This document shows, one piece after another, positions 1 through 7,793 of a stretch of 29,774 nt of DNA; position 1 is the first letter of the stretch, and every line of letters begins with the position of its first letter. The stretch lies in contig JAJNQF010000053.1 in assembly GCA_021154945.1 (NCBI GenBank), positions 1 to 29,774 on the forward strand, given 5' to 3'. The position numbers and the translations under genes are program-made. The notes under the pieces are model-generated. The model made no database searches, was not told the DNA's origin, and saw only the letters and a program-made list of their open reading frames with translations. This stretch comes from Sphingomonas sp. Its GTDB lineage: Bacteria > Pseudomonadota > Alphaproteobacteria > Sphingomonadales > Sphingomonadaceae.

Positions 1-151
1 CCGTCTTCGGATTTAGGTGCAGTTCCTCCGCGATCTGCGGGATCCCCCAGCGCTGCCAGTACAGGCTGCGCGCCTGTCGACGCACGTCCACGGGAATCGG
101 GAACGTCGAGGACGGCAACGGCATGCCGGTATCTGCGGGGAGCTTGTCCAT
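1..151 (-). CDS. P: Terminase large (ATPase) subunit gpP, N-terminal fragment
   Basis: This is a partial leftward gene cut by the window edge; the first 50 codons are visible, starting at the ATG complementary to 149-151. The protein begins MDKLPADTGM and contains the segment VDVRRQARSLYWQRWGIPQI, the helix-turn-helix-like N-terminus typical of the P2 gpP family (RxxAxxLYWxGxxxxxIA). gpP is the ATPase/nuclease that packages DNA into the procapsid together with gpM. It is divergent from gpO, exactly as in P2, and the shared 171-nt gap holds a 21-bp dyad likely to be the late-activator site. The dyad centre is 61 nt upstream of this start codon. Confidence 0.88.
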   Translation of the reverse strand, partial: MDKLPADTGMPLPSSTFPIPVDVRRQARSLYWQRWGIPQIAEELHLNPKT

Positions 152-201
152 GTCGCGGCGGACCTTGCCGCGCGATTGGTGCCGTCCGCACCGTGTCTAG
201 G

Positions 202-222
202 GTGTGGAATGCGATCCCACAC
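202..222. promoter_or_regulatory. Putative Ogr-type late activator site, P/O promoters
   Basis: A 21-bp dyad has left arm GTGTGGAATG, a central C, and right arm GATCCCACAC. It lies between the divergent gpP and gpO genes. Matching dyads occur at 10405-10425 and 14114-14134, also upstream of late units. P2 Ogr/Delta proteins act at a TGT-N12-ACA dyad centred near -55; here the spacing is TGT-N13-ACA. The prophage encodes an Ogr-like zinc protein at 25797-26135. Assignment is inferred from position and symmetry. Confidence 0.72.
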
Positions 223-322
223 CTGCGCACGCTTGAGAGAGGCGGCGGTTTCGGTCCCTTTGCGGCTTCCAGATGCCGCCTGACGCGGCCCACCGATTTC
301 GAACCCCGAGGGACCGACCGCC

Positions 323-1147
323 ATGGGCACCAAGAGCAAGTTCTTCCGCGCATTCGTATCCGGCGCGACGATCAGCGACGGGCGCGTCATCACCGACGAG
401 ATGATTGACGAGGTCTTCTCGACGTTCAACGCCGAGACCTACAGCCCGCGCATCAATATCGAGCATCTGTCGGGCTACAGCCCCGAGCCTCCGTTCAACG
501 GTTACGGGGATGTCGTCGCCGTGAAGGTGCAGAACGACGAGTTCACGATCGGCGGGAAGGTCGAGAAGCGCAAGGCGCTCTACTGCCAGGTCGATGCCAA
601 CGATCAGCTCGTCGCGCTCGCCAACGCCGACCAGAAACCATACCCCTCGGTCGAACTGACTCCGAGCTATGCCGGCACCGACAAGATCGGCCTGATCGGT
701 CTCGCCTTCACCGACACGCCCGCGTCGATCGGCACGCAGCGTCTACAATTCTCGCGCACCGCACCCGGCACCGTGTTCGCCGCATCGCCTGATGCAGTCA
801 CGCTGGAGTTCGAAGCCAAGCCGGTCGAGCCGACCGGTATCGCCGACGCGATCAAGGCTGGCTTTGCCGGTGTCGCCGCCATGTTCAAGGCCAGCGAGCC
901 TGAGAAGCCGAAGACCGAGCCGAAGCAGAAGCCGGCGAACGACAACGATCTCGCCACCTTTGCGGTCGCCATGGGCGACACGATGGCGACCACGCTCGCC
1001 GCTGCGCTCAAGCCGATCACGGACGCGCAGACGTCGCTGCAGGGCGAGTTCGCGACGCTGCAGGCGAAGCTCGAAGCCACGTCCGAACAGGGTTTCAGCC
1101 GCACGCCCGCCAATGGCGGCAGCGGTGAGCCGGCCACGGACTGCTGA
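323..1147 (+). CDS. O: Capsid scaffolding protein / prohead protease gpO
   Basis: The 274-aa product matches the P2 gpO family, a bifunctional protein whose N-terminal serine protease domain matures the capsid and whose C-terminal helical region scaffolds assembly. The P2 catalytic residues (Asp19, His48, Ser107) have counterparts here at D19, H48 and, allowing two extra residues, S109 in the YPSVEL segment. The C-terminal third is helical and rich in Ala, Lys and Gln, as expected of a scaffold core. GAGGGA precedes the ATG at a suitable distance. It is the first gene of the rightward head operon and sits 50 nt before the major capsid gene. Confidence 0.93.
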   Translation: MGTKSKFFRAFVSGATISDGRVITDEMIDEVFSTFNAETYSPRINIEHLSGYSPEPPFNGYGDVVAVKVQNDEFTIGGKVEKRKALYCQVDANDQLVALANADQKPYPSVELTPSYAGTDKIGLIGLAFTDTPASIGTQRLQFSRTAPGTVFAASPDAVTLEFEAKPVEPTGIADAIKAGFAGVAAMFKASEPEKPKTEPKQKPANDNDLATFAVAMGDTMATTLAAALKPITDAQTSLQGEFATLQAKLEATSEQGFSRTPANGGSGEPATDC

Positions 1148-1197
1148 CCCGCAGCCATCCCTTCGACCCGACCGACATTCGCCCAGGAGCCGCCCCC

Positions 1198-2265
1198 ATG
1201 CGCAACGAAACCCGTCTCAAATATAACGCCTTCACGCTGCAGATCGGCAAGCTGAACGGCATCGAGGATCCCAGCCGATCGTTCACGGTCGCGCCTGCCG
1301 TCGCCCAGACGCTGCGCGGCAAGATCCAGCAGTCGAGCGCCTTCCTGACGTCGATCAACATCATCCCGGTCGTCGCGCAGGAAGGCGACAAGGTCGGCGT
1401 CGGTGTGAAGGGCACGATCGCCAGCCGCACCGATACGCGCGTTCACGATCGCCAGCCGCGCTATCCCGGCGATCTCGACGAGACGCGCTACCGTTGCGAG
1501 AAGACCGACTTCGATACGCTCGTTCGGTACGAAACGCTCGATGCGTGGGCTCACCAGCCGAACTTCCAGATCCTGCTGCGCGACGCGATCGTCAAGGCGA
1601 AGGCGCTCGACATCATCACGATCGGCTTCAACGGCGTGAAGGTCGCGGTCGAGACCGACCCGAACACGTACCCGCTGTTGCAGGACGTCAACATCGGCTG
1701 GCTGCAGCACATCCGCCTCGACGCGCCCGCCCGCGTGCTGGCCGAGGGCGATCTCAAGCCCGCAACCCGCGTGAACAACGTCGTGACGGTTGCCGGCGCG
1801 ATCTATGTCGGTGCCGGTGAGGTCGGCAAGGACGTCGATTACGTCAACGTCGACGCGCTGATTTACGATGCGATCGAGCTGCTCGACGAGAACTACCGCG
1901 ACGACACCGATCTGGTCGTCATCGTCGGTCGCGACCTCGTTCACGACAAGTATTTCTCGATCGTCAATTCGTCCGGCGACAAGGCCACCGAACAGCTCGC
2001 CCGCGACGTCCTGCTCTCCGACAAGAAGCTCGGTGGGCTGCAGGCGGTCCGCGTGCCGAAGTTCCCCAAGAACGCGCTGCTGATCACCACGCTCGCGAAC
2101 CTGTCGGTCTATGAGCAGATCGGCAGCGAGCGTCGCAAGATCGAGGACAACGCCAAGCGCGACCAGATTGAGAATTACGAGAGCGTCAATCAGGCTTTCG
2201 TGATCGAGGACATGGGCAAGGTCGCGCTCGTCGAGAACATCGTCATGGGCAAAAAGCCGGCCTGA
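1198..2265 (+). CDS. N: Major capsid protein gpN
   Basis: The 355-aa product has the length and pattern of P2 gpN (HK97 fold), with the N-terminal MRNETRLKYNAF and the internal RYRCEKTDFDTLVRYETLDA segment characteristic of the family. It builds the icosahedral shell after trimming by gpO. AGGAG precedes the ATG at good spacing. It follows gpO and precedes gpM, the canonical order. A hairpin overlaps its stop codon (2254-2277), which may help set the high expression of this gene relative to the genes downstream. Confidence 0.95.
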   Translation: MRNETRLKYNAFTLQIGKLNGIEDPSRSFTVAPAVAQTLRGKIQQSSAFLTSINIIPVVAQEGDKVGVGVKGTIASRTDTRVHDRQPRYPGDLDETRYRCEKTDFDTLVRYETLDAWAHQPNFQILLRDAIVKAKALDIITIGFNGVKVAVETDPNTYPLLQDVNIGWLQHIRLDAPARVLAEGDLKPATRVNNVVTVAGAIYVGAGEVGKDVDYVNVDALIYDAIELLDENYRDDTDLVVIVGRDLVHDKYFSIVNSSGDKATEQLARDVLLSDKKLGGLQAVRVPKFPKNALLITTLANLSVYEQIGSERRKIEDNAKRDQIENYESVNQAFVIEDMGKVALVENIVMGKKPA

Positions 2266-2277
2266 TCGGCCCGGCTT
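2254..2277 (+). other. Hairpin at end of gpN
   Basis: The arms AAGCCGG (2254-2260) and CCGGCTT (2271-2277) flank a 10-nt loop and span the gpN stop codon. No T tract follows, so this is not a classical terminator. It could stabilise the capsid mRNA 3' end or partly attenuate transcription into gpM. The structure is seen in the sequence; the role is inferred. Confidence 0.45.
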
Positions 2278-2315
2278 CCGCCCCACCAGTTAGCCCGCTC
2301 TCCACAGGACATGCC

Positions 2316-3104
2316 ATGAGCCTCGCTCGCAAACATCGGGATCGTATCCTTGCATCCCAGATGGCATCTGCTCCCGTCACAGAGAGCGGGTTATCCCCTA
2401 CGGCGTCGGCATCCGACGCCGGCACCCCCGCCGAACGCGCAGCCGCATCAATCGCGATGCGGCTGCAGCACGATCTGCGCCGCCTGAAAGAGATTCAGTC
2501 GATCCAGCGCAAGATCGAGACCAAGCGCGAGCTGTTGCCCGCCTATGCCGACTGGGTTGCCGGTTTGCTCGAGGGCGGGCGCAATGCCGGCGTCGGTGTT
2601 GCCGAGGACGTCTTGCCGACCATCATGGTCTGGCTGATCGATACCGGCGATTACGCGCGGGCGCTCAAACTCGCCGACCACGTCGTTGCCTATGACGTGC
2701 CGCTGCCGTCGCGCTACGAACGGTCTGCCCCGGCGCTGATCGTCGAGGAAATCGCCGACGCCGCGATCCGCGCGCAGACCGCAAAGCAGGCGTTCCCGCT
2801 CGAGGTCCTCGAGCATGTCGAGGAACTGACCGCCGACGCGGATATGCACGATCAGGTTCGCGCCAAGCTGCAGAAGGCGATCGGCACCGAACTCGCGCGC
2901 ACGGCCGAGGATCTTGATCCGACCAAGCCCGAGTTCGTCGTTGCCGCCGTTCGCGCACTCGCGCCGCTTCGTGAAGCCGTCCGGCTACATGACCGGGTCG
3001 GCGTCGCTGGTCAGATCAAGCGGCTCGAAAAGGTCATCACCAAGCGCGCCGAGTCAGCCGCGCCAGACGCCACACCAGATACCGCCGGTTCCACCGGCTC
3101 CTAA
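2316..3104 (+). CDS. M: Terminase small subunit / endonuclease gpM
   Basis: The 262-aa product matches the P2 gpM family, recognisable from the core LLPAYADWVAGLLEGG (about residues 74-89) and the following segment DVLPTIMVWLIDTGDYARAL. gpM pairs with gpP to form the terminase that cuts cos DNA. The N-terminal 45 residues (Ser/Ala/Thr-rich) and the C-terminal Ala/Pro/Thr/Ser tail look flexible. The gene is in the expected place between capsid and head-completion genes. The start is the ATG at 2316, 50 nt after gpN; the spacer holds only a weak ribosome site (ACAGGA). Confidence 0.9.
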   Translation: MSLARKHRDRILASQMASAPVTESGLSPTASASDAGTPAERAAASIAMRLQHDLRRLKEIQSIQRKIETKRELLPAYADWVAGLLEGGRNAGVGVAEDVLPTIMVWLIDTGDYARALKLADHVVAYDVPLPSRYERSAPALIVEEIADAAIRAQTAKQAFPLEVLEHVEELTADADMHDQVRAKLQKAIGTELARTAEDLDPTKPEFVVAAVRALAPLREAVRLHDRVGVAGQIKRLEKVITKRAESAAPDATPDTAGSTGS

Positions 3105-3108
3105 GCTC

Positions 3109-3127
3109 GCCCCCGGCGCTCGGGGGC
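3109..3127 (+). other. GC-rich hairpin after gpM
   Basis: A 7-bp stem of GCCCCCG and CGGGGGC encloses the loop GCGCT and starts 4 nt after the gpM stop. No T run follows, so it is more likely an mRNA-stabilising or attenuating element than a full terminator. It resembles the hairpins after gpN and FII in placement. Confidence 0.45.
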
Positions 3128-3217
3128 GGATCACGCGGGATGGGAGGGCGCGTCAGCGCTGAGGGCCATCGACCGATCCTGATCCCCACCCCCGAGATTT
3201 TTCAAGGATCCGCCGCC

Positions 3218-3412
3218 ATGCTCGCCACGATCGTCACCTCCGCGCTGCCACTGCTGAGCCTCGGGCTCGGCGTATGGCTGGTGCTGGCAGGGGTCGTGAT
3301 CCTGCTCATGCTGGGACGCGCGAGCGTGCTGTTCTGCCTGGCAGTAATTGTCGTAGGCCTCGCGCTCTTCGTGATCGGCTCGGTCGGTACCGGCCGGATC
3401 CTCCTCGCATGA
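3218..3412 (+). CDS. Small hydrophobic membrane protein
   Basis: The 64-aa product consists almost wholly of two predicted membrane segments (about residues 8-30 and 37-58) and has few charges. AAGGA lies 9 nt upstream of the chosen ATG at 3218; longer in-frame starts exist but lack a ribosome site. Its stop overlaps the gpL start (ATGA), so it is translationally coupled within the head operon. P2 has no obvious counterpart here. It could be an antiholin-like or superinfection-related membrane protein, but nothing in the sequence decides this. Confidence 0.65.
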   Translation: MLATIVTSALPLLSLGLGVWLVLAGVVILLMLGRASVLFCLAVIVVGLALFVIGSVGTGRILLA

Positions 3413-3891
3413 GTGGGTTCGGCTGTTCCCCCTCGCTCACCCCCGCACCGGTCGTCTCGGGCGTCGTATTGATCCCCAACGACGGCTGGTTTCCCGACAT
3501 CGACGCGACTGCACTGCGCGCCGCGCGTCGTATCCGCGACGTGGTCACGCCCGAGCGGCTGGCGCTTGCGGTGACCGGCGCGATCATCACCGTCGGCAAC
3601 CAGCTCGCGGCATGGCAGGTCGCGCATCTGCTCGCCGGCCACGCCAATCTCGCCGCGGTGCCATCGCCGAAGCTTGGCGAAACGAGCCGCCTCGTCCTGC
3701 TCTACACCCGCGCGATCGGTGCCTATGCAAAGGCCGAACTGGTCGAGACGTACCGCGACACCGACCTGACCGCGCAGGGGCAGCGCGATGCTGATGCGGT
3801 CGAGCCGTCGATCGTCGATCTGCGCCGCGACGGGATCCACGCCGTCCGCGACATGCTCGGCCGCGCCCGCGTGCGCGCGGAGCTGATCTGA
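3409..3891 (+). CDS. L: Head completion/stabilisation protein gpL
   Basis: The 160-aa product fits the P2 gpL family, the protein that closes the filled head at the portal and prepares it for tail joining. Recognisable segments are the N-terminal NDGWFPDIDATALRAA and the central LYTRAIGAYAKAELVETYRD. The start ATG at 3409 overlaps the preceding stop; an alternative upstream in-frame start would read through the preceding gene and is not needed. The stop overlaps the gpX start (TGATG). Position between M and X matches P2. Confidence 0.88.
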   Translation: MSGFGCSPSLTPAPVVSGVVLIPNDGWFPDIDATALRAARRIRDVVTPERLALAVTGAIITVGNQLAAWQVAHLLAGHANLAAVPSPKLGETSRLVLLYTRAIGAYAKAELVETYRDTDLTAQGQRDADAVEPSIVDLRRDGIHAVRDMLGRARVRAELI

Positions 3892-4106
3892 TGGCCGATG
3901 TTCTCACGGCAAAGCAGGGTGACACGCTCGACGAACTGATCTGGCGCGAACGCGGGCTCGGCGCGGCCGACATCGGCCGCGTTCTCGCGCTCAACCCCGG
4001 TGTCGCCGACATCGGCGCAATCCTGCCGCTCGGTGCGACCGTGGCGATGCCCGTCAGCATGACGCCCGCGCCCCGCACGCTCCCGCTCATCCAGCTTTGG
4101 GACTGA
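3891..4106 (+). CDS. X: Tail protein gpX (LysM-like)
   Basis: The 71-aa product has the P2 gpX pattern: a short LysM-like fold with the segment KQGDTLDELIWRERG, then a hydrophobic core and a C-terminal PLIQLWD that is near-invariant in the family. gpX is needed for tail assembly and stability and is thought to bind near the tail end. It overlaps gpL by one base and is followed 4 nt later by the holin, as in P2 (X then Y). Confidence 0.92.
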   Translation: MADVLTAKQGDTLDELIWRERGLGAADIGRVLALNPGVADIGAILPLGATVAMPVSMTPAPRTLPLIQLWD

Positions 4107-4110
4107 CCGT

Positions 4111-4464
4111 ATGAAGGATCTACTCCACGACTTCGGGACTTGGCTGTTGGCGTTCGTCGTCAGCCTGATCCCCGCCGGCCTCGGGTCGATCGTCAGCCTG
4201 CTGGTCGAGACCGGCCTGACTTGGGGCCAGCGTGTTGCGCAGGTCTGGGTCGGGATCGTCGTCAGCTACTTCGTCACCAACGCGGCCGGCGCGCTGTTCG
4301 GCATGCACCCGTTCGTATCGCAGGCGATCGGCTTCCTCGTTGCGATGGTCGCCTTCAAGGGCGCGCCCGGTTTCATCGCCGGCTGCAGCGCCGTCCTCGC
4401 CGAACTCCCAGGCAAGCTTAGCGAGCGCCTGCTTGCGCTCATCCCGCGAAAGGACCCCAAGTAA
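4111..4464 (+). CDS. Putative holin
   Basis: The 117-aa product has three hydrophobic segments (about residues 9-32, 44-63 and 70-95) and a short charged C-terminal tail (IPRKDPK), the general plan of phage holins. It sits between gpX and the lysozyme gene with a one-base overlap (TAATG), the position of gpY in P2. Holins permeabilise the inner membrane at a set time to start lysis. Family identity is inferred from topology and context; sequence alone would not assign a holin class. Confidence 0.75.
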   Translation: MKDLLHDFGTWLLAFVVSLIPAGLGSIVSLLVETGLTWGQRVAQVWVGIVVSYFVTNAAGALFGMHPFVSQAIGFLVAMVAFKGAPGFIAGCSAVLAELPGKLSERLLALIPRKDPK

Positions 4465-5054
4465 TGCCACAGCCTGACAAGGGATCGTCGGTGCCCATGA
4501 AGGGCAAGGTCCCCACCAAGACGCTCGCTGGCGTACTCGGTAGCGTCGCCGCAGCGCTGGCGCTGTTCACGATGGTCCCAGCCGAAGAGAGCGGCCGCAA
4601 AGTAGCGGCGACGGTCGCCCCGACCGGTACGATCGTCGTCAAGCATATCTCGGGTAAGCAGTATCTGAAGGCGTACCTCGACGCGGTCGGCGTTGCGACC
4701 GCGTGCGACGGGATCGCGGTGAAGCATATCAAGCTCGGGCAAACCTACACCGAGGCGCAATGCACGACGATGCTCGAGCGCGAGCTGATCCTGCACGCCG
4801 AGGGTGTCATCAAGTGCATCCCCAACGTCTACGGACGGACGAACCAAGCGATCGCAATCGTATCGCTCGCCTACAACGTCGGCGTCTCAATGGTCTGTAA
4901 GTCGAGCATCGCGCGATTTTGGAACGCCGGCCAATGGCGTGCGGGCTGCGATTTCTTTCCCCGTTACCGGTTTGCCGGCGGTCGCGTTCTGCCCGGCTTG
5001 GTCGCCCGCCGCGCGCGCGAGCGCGAGATCTGCCTGAAGGAGCTGCCCCGATGA
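4464..5054 (+). CDS. GH24 lysozyme-like endolysin with N-terminal membrane anchor
   Basis: The 196-aa product shows the GH24 (T4/P22-type) lysozyme plan: YLKAYLDAVGVAT (67-79), QAIAIVSLAYNVG (129-140), then GLVARRAREREIC near the C-terminus. A hydrophobic stretch (about 20-40, Ala/Leu-rich, no signal cleavage site evident) resembles a signal-arrest-release anchor, allowing Sec export without holin. The family Asp (D73) and Thr (T79) are present. The residue nine before the Asp, normally the catalytic Glu of the EG pair, is Gly64 here (ISGK). Several Cys (81, 100, 118, 145, 162, 190) suggest periplasmic disulfides. It overlaps holin and Rz-like genes by 1 and 4 nt. Confidence 0.85.
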   Translation: MPQPDKGSSVPMKGKVPTKTLAGVLGSVAAALALFTMVPAEESGRKVAATVAPTGTIVVKHISGKQYLKAYLDAVGVATACDGIAVKHIKLGQTYTEAQCTTMLERELILHAEGVIKCIPNVYGRTNQAIAIVSLAYNVGVSMVCKSSIARFWNAGQWRAGCDFFPRYRFAGGRVLPGLVARRAREREICLKELPR

Positions 5055-5515
5055 TCCGCACCCTCTTCGCTAAGGTGAAGGCCGAAGCGTTCTTCCTCGT
5101 CCTGCTCGCCGTCGCGGCGGTCGGTTGCTGGCTGTACGTCCAGTACCGCCAGGTCAGCGCCGACCGTGACGATCTGCGGCACCGTGCCGAACTGATCTGC
5201 GCCGGCTCGGGTGCTGACTTCGCCGCGGTTGGCACAACGGCACGCGGTGTTCGGTGCGCGCAGGCGGTCGCCGGCCTCGTGAAGTTCAAGGGCGATAGCG
5301 ACCAACTCGCCGCGGCGACGCTCGCCCAGGCGATGGCCGATCATGACGCCCGACAGAACGACGACACCCGCGCCGCGCGCGCTGCCGCTGAGGCAGCAAG
5401 CTCGGCCGCACAACGAATGGAGATGGCAGATGCACAAGCCGAACGGACGAATCTTGTCGATAGCGATTGGTTTCGCGCTGTTAACGGCGTTGCCGGCCTG
5501 CGCGCGGCACGCTGA
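5051..5515 (+). CDS. Rz-like inner-membrane spanin subunit
   Basis: The 154-aa product has one N-terminal membrane segment (about 13-31, AFFLVLLAVAAVGCWLYV) and a long, charged Ala/Gln/Asp-rich helical periplasmic part (DRDDLRHRAEL, then Ala-rich stretches), the plan of an i-spanin. The start overlaps the lysozyme stop (ATGATG, 4 nt). Its last 86 nt are overlapped in another frame by a lipoprotein gene (5430-5762), the classical nested Rz/Rz1 arrangement. Spanins fuse inner and outer membranes in the last step of lysis. Sequence divergence is high, so assignment rests mainly on topology and context. Confidence 0.72.
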   Translation: MIRTLFAKVKAEAFFLVLLAVAAVGCWLYVQYRQVSADRDDLRHRAELICAGSGADFAAVGTTARGVRCAQAVAGLVKFKGDSDQLAAATLAQAMADHDARQNDDTRAARAAAEAASSAAQRMEMADAQAERTNLVDSDWFRAVNGVAGLRAAR

Positions 5516-5762
5516 GGCCCCGCCCGCCGTCGTCTCGACGCCGATCGTGGTTAAGGTGAAGGACACGCCGCCTGCGGAGCTATTGCGGTGCGCTAACCGG
5601 CCCGAGGGCCTGCCCGAGGATCCGGCACTGATCGCGCAGATCCCGACGCGGATCCGCGCCGGAATCATCCGGCTCGCACGATCCTTTGCCGCCAACGCCG
5701 ATCACCTCGATCGTCTCATCAACTGGAACACGCCAGCCGCGTGCCCGTCGCCCAAGGGATAA
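5430..5762 (+). CDS. Rz1-like outer-membrane lipoprotein (o-spanin)
   Basis: This 110-aa product, starting at the ATG at 5430, has a type II signal peptide: a basic N-terminus (MHKPNGR), a hydrophobic core, then the lipobox ALPAC with the acceptor Cys at residue 24. Pro/Val-rich sequence follows, common in Rz1 proteins. The C-terminal half (about 55-105) is a more ordered, Arg-rich stretch, longer than typical Rz1. The start lies inside the Rz-like gene in a different frame. A longer in-frame start at 5343 would bury the signal peptide and is rejected. Confidence 0.7.
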   Translation: MHKPNGRILSIAIGFALLTALPACARHAEAPPAVVSTPIVVKVKDTPPAELLRCANRPEGLPEDPALIAQIPTRIRAGIIRLARSFAANADHLDRLINWNTPAACPSPKG

Positions 5763-5766
5763 GACA

Positions 5767-6564
5767 TTGGCCGGTACCCGCTACGTCGTCACCGAATACG
5801 CCGACCTCGGTTCACCTCGAGCGCCGGTGTCGTCGCAGATCCGTCCAGTCGCAAAACTGGCGATGGTTCTTGCGACGGCCACCGGTGTCGTTTTCACCCT
5901 GTCCCGCTTGCTCGGTAGCGCCAGCGAGCTGGCACTTGTCAACGGCACGAATGCAAACCTGACACTCGACGCCGCATCGGGAGCGATCAGCGCTACCGCG
6001 GCGCTGGGCGATGGCGTCACACAAAGGGCGATGATCAGGGAAAACGATGGCGAGGTCGCTATCGAGTATCCCGTCACGCTCATCGGCACAGCTTCCGCCG
6101 TCGTGCCGGTTCCGATGCCGACCGTCTCGATCTCGGCCGCGCAGAGCAAGAGCGAAGGCAACAGCGGCGCGACGAGCTATATCTACACGGTAACTCGATC
6201 CGCGCCGGTTGGCGCCATCGGAGTGCCTTGGCAATTCGCCGCAGGAGCTACCTCGGCGGACGATTTCGCCGGCGGAGTCTATCCGGCTGGCGGCACGGTT
6301 GCGTTCGCCGATGGTGCCGCAACGGGCAGTTTCACGGTCAGTGTCAGCGGGGATACGACGGTGGAGTCAGACGAGACGTTCACCGTCTCGCTCACCGCCC
6401 CGGCCGGATACGGCAACAGTGCCGCCATGAGTGCGACCGGCACGATCCTCAATGACGATACGGCCACCCCAACACCGACACCGACGCCGACGCTGGCGTT
6501 GGCTTTCAGCAATCTTGAACCGCTCCAGTTTTCGGACGGTGCCTATTTGGAGTTGGCAGCATGA
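5767..6564 (+). CDS. Calx-beta domain surface/tail protein
   Basis: The 265-aa product contains one Calx-beta domain (about residues 117-228), with the pattern PTVSISAAQSKSEGNSG near its start, VESDETFTVSLTAP, and GTILNDD at the end. A short Thr-Pro linker (TPTPTPTPT) and a C-terminal segment ending YLELAA follow. The N-terminal 110 residues are beta-rich (ANLTLDAASGAISATAALG) and I do not recognise them. The start is taken as TTG at 5767 with AAGGGA upstream, because an in-frame ATG at 5686 would overlap the lipoprotein gene extensively. The stop overlaps the SGNH gene. A virion-surface adhesion role is likely, but free secretion cannot be excluded. Confidence 0.72.
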   Translation: MAGTRYVVTEYADLGSPRAPVSSQIRPVAKLAMVLATATGVVFTLSRLLGSASELALVNGTNANLTLDAASGAISATAALGDGVTQRAMIRENDGEVAIEYPVTLIGTASAVVPVPMPTVSISAAQSKSEGNSGATSYIYTVTRSAPVGAIGVPWQFAAGATSADDFAGGVYPAGGTVAFADGAATGSFTVSVSGDTTVESDETFTVSLTAPAGYGNSAAMSATGTILNDDTATPTPTPTPTLALAFSNLEPLQFSDGAYLELAA

Positions 6565-7793
6565 CCATTCTTTCGCAGATGAACGACACACAAAAGCTGG
6601 AGCTGGCGGCAGCTAACTCGGCAGCCTCGGTCGTGCCGGTGCAGGTAGCGTCGGCGCTCGTCGGTTCGCTCGGCAATGGCCCGGGGACGATGGTTCCCAA
6701 CGCAGCCGGCATGGATCCGGCGCGTTTGGAATTCGGCCTCGCTTGGCTGTTCCGCTGGCTCAATGGCCTGAAGGCGGGCGCGGCAATGACGGTCGGTATG
6801 ATCGGCGACAGCAACACCGAAAGCTATCGCGGCCCGATCCTGCAGGCGTTGCTTGCGCAGCTGCCGAACGTCACGGTCGTGAACTACGGGGTCGGCAACA
6901 CTACTCTGAAGCAGTTCGTCAACAAGACCGGACCCTATGCATCGAATGGCAAGGCGCTCGATGCGGTCATCGCAGCCGGCCATGATCTCATTATCAGCAA
7001 CTGGGACGGCACGAACACGCCCGCGATCGACGCTGGCGGTTCGCCGCAGTCCTTCGCGGCGGATCTGGACGCGATGATGACCGCGATCCGCGGCTCTGCG
7101 AACGGATCGCCGGGGCGTTGCGCCGTCGTGCTGTGCACGTCCTCTGCGCAGGCGGACGGCACCGTCAACGCCGGCACGACGTGGAAGCGCGACATGCTTT
7201 TCAAGGCATATTCCCGCCCGATCGTCGCCGCAGCAGCCAAGGCATACGGCTGCGCGTTCTTCGACCTCGGCGCGCGGCTTCCCGAGGCGACCGTCGATTT
7301 CGCGGCCGGTAGTGTCGGGGTGAACACATGGCTCACGGACAATCGTCTCCACCCCATCAACGCGCACAACGACATTCTCGCGCAAATCTTGTTCGAGTAC
7401 CTCGTTCCGTCGGTCTACCGAAATGCGAGCGTCCGTCGCGATGTCACGCCGGGCACCAGCGGCTTTACGCAGCCCGGATCGGTCGCGCCGGGTAACCTCG
7501 AAAATATGTCGACGAAGCGTATTGCGAGCCACGTCTACCTCGAGGGGCGGCTAAACCATGCGGGATTGTCGATCGCACAGGGCCAGTTCCTCTTTGCCAT
7601 CAACTCGACGCATCGGCCCCGCATTCAGGTCTGGAACGCGACGATCCAGCTTTTCGACGGGGCCAACCAGCCGATGACGCCGCTGCGCGTCAACATTCAG
7701 GCGGACGGCCAGGTGCTCGCTGCCGAAGCTTTCTCGACGTTCAGCGTGAAGAGCGTTCGGATGCGCGCCGATTGGGAATGTGTCGGATACTAA
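6561..7793 (+). CDS. SGNH/GDSL hydrolase (putative glycan esterase)
   Basis: The 410-aa product has an SGNH hydrolase core with all blocks visible: block I GMIGDSNTES with nucleophile S84; block II Gly in GVGNTT (N113); block III region SNWDGTNTP (N152); block V DNRLHP with D260 and H264. The family removes acyl groups (usually acetyl) from sugars or lipids. No signal peptide is evident, consistent with a virion component rather than a secreted enzyme. The C-terminal 110 residues look beta-rich and could be a carbohydrate-binding or trimerising part. The start overlaps the Calx-beta gene stop (ATGA), so the two are coupled. Likely a tail-associated receptor-modifying enzyme. Confidence 0.82.
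   Translation: MTILSQMNDTQKLELAAANSAASVVPVQVASALVGSLGNGPGTMVPNAAGMDPARLEFGLAWLFRWLNGLKAGAAMTVGMIGDSNTESYRGPILQALLAQLPNVTVVNYGVGNTTLKQFVNKTGPYASNGKALDAVIAAGHDLIISNWDGTNTPAIDAGGSPQSFAADLDAMMTAIRGSANGSPGRCAVVLCTSSAQADGTVNAGTTWKRDMLFKAYSRPIVAAAAKAYGCAFFDLGARLPEATVDFAAGSVGVNTWLTDNRLHPINAHNDILAQILFEYLVPSVYRNASVRRDVTPGTSGFTQPGSVAPGNLENMSTKRIASHVYLEGRLNHAGLSIAQGQFLFAINSTHRPRIQVWNATIQLFDGANQPMTPLRVNIQADGQVLAAEAFSTFSVKSVRMRADWECVGY

Noticed and set aside
667..2286. Leftward 539-codon open frame over gpO and gpN
   Set aside because: Antisense shadow of two clearly recognised phage genes; long open frames on the opposite strand are common in GC-rich DNA, and it is Asp/Arg/Val-rich with no family pattern.
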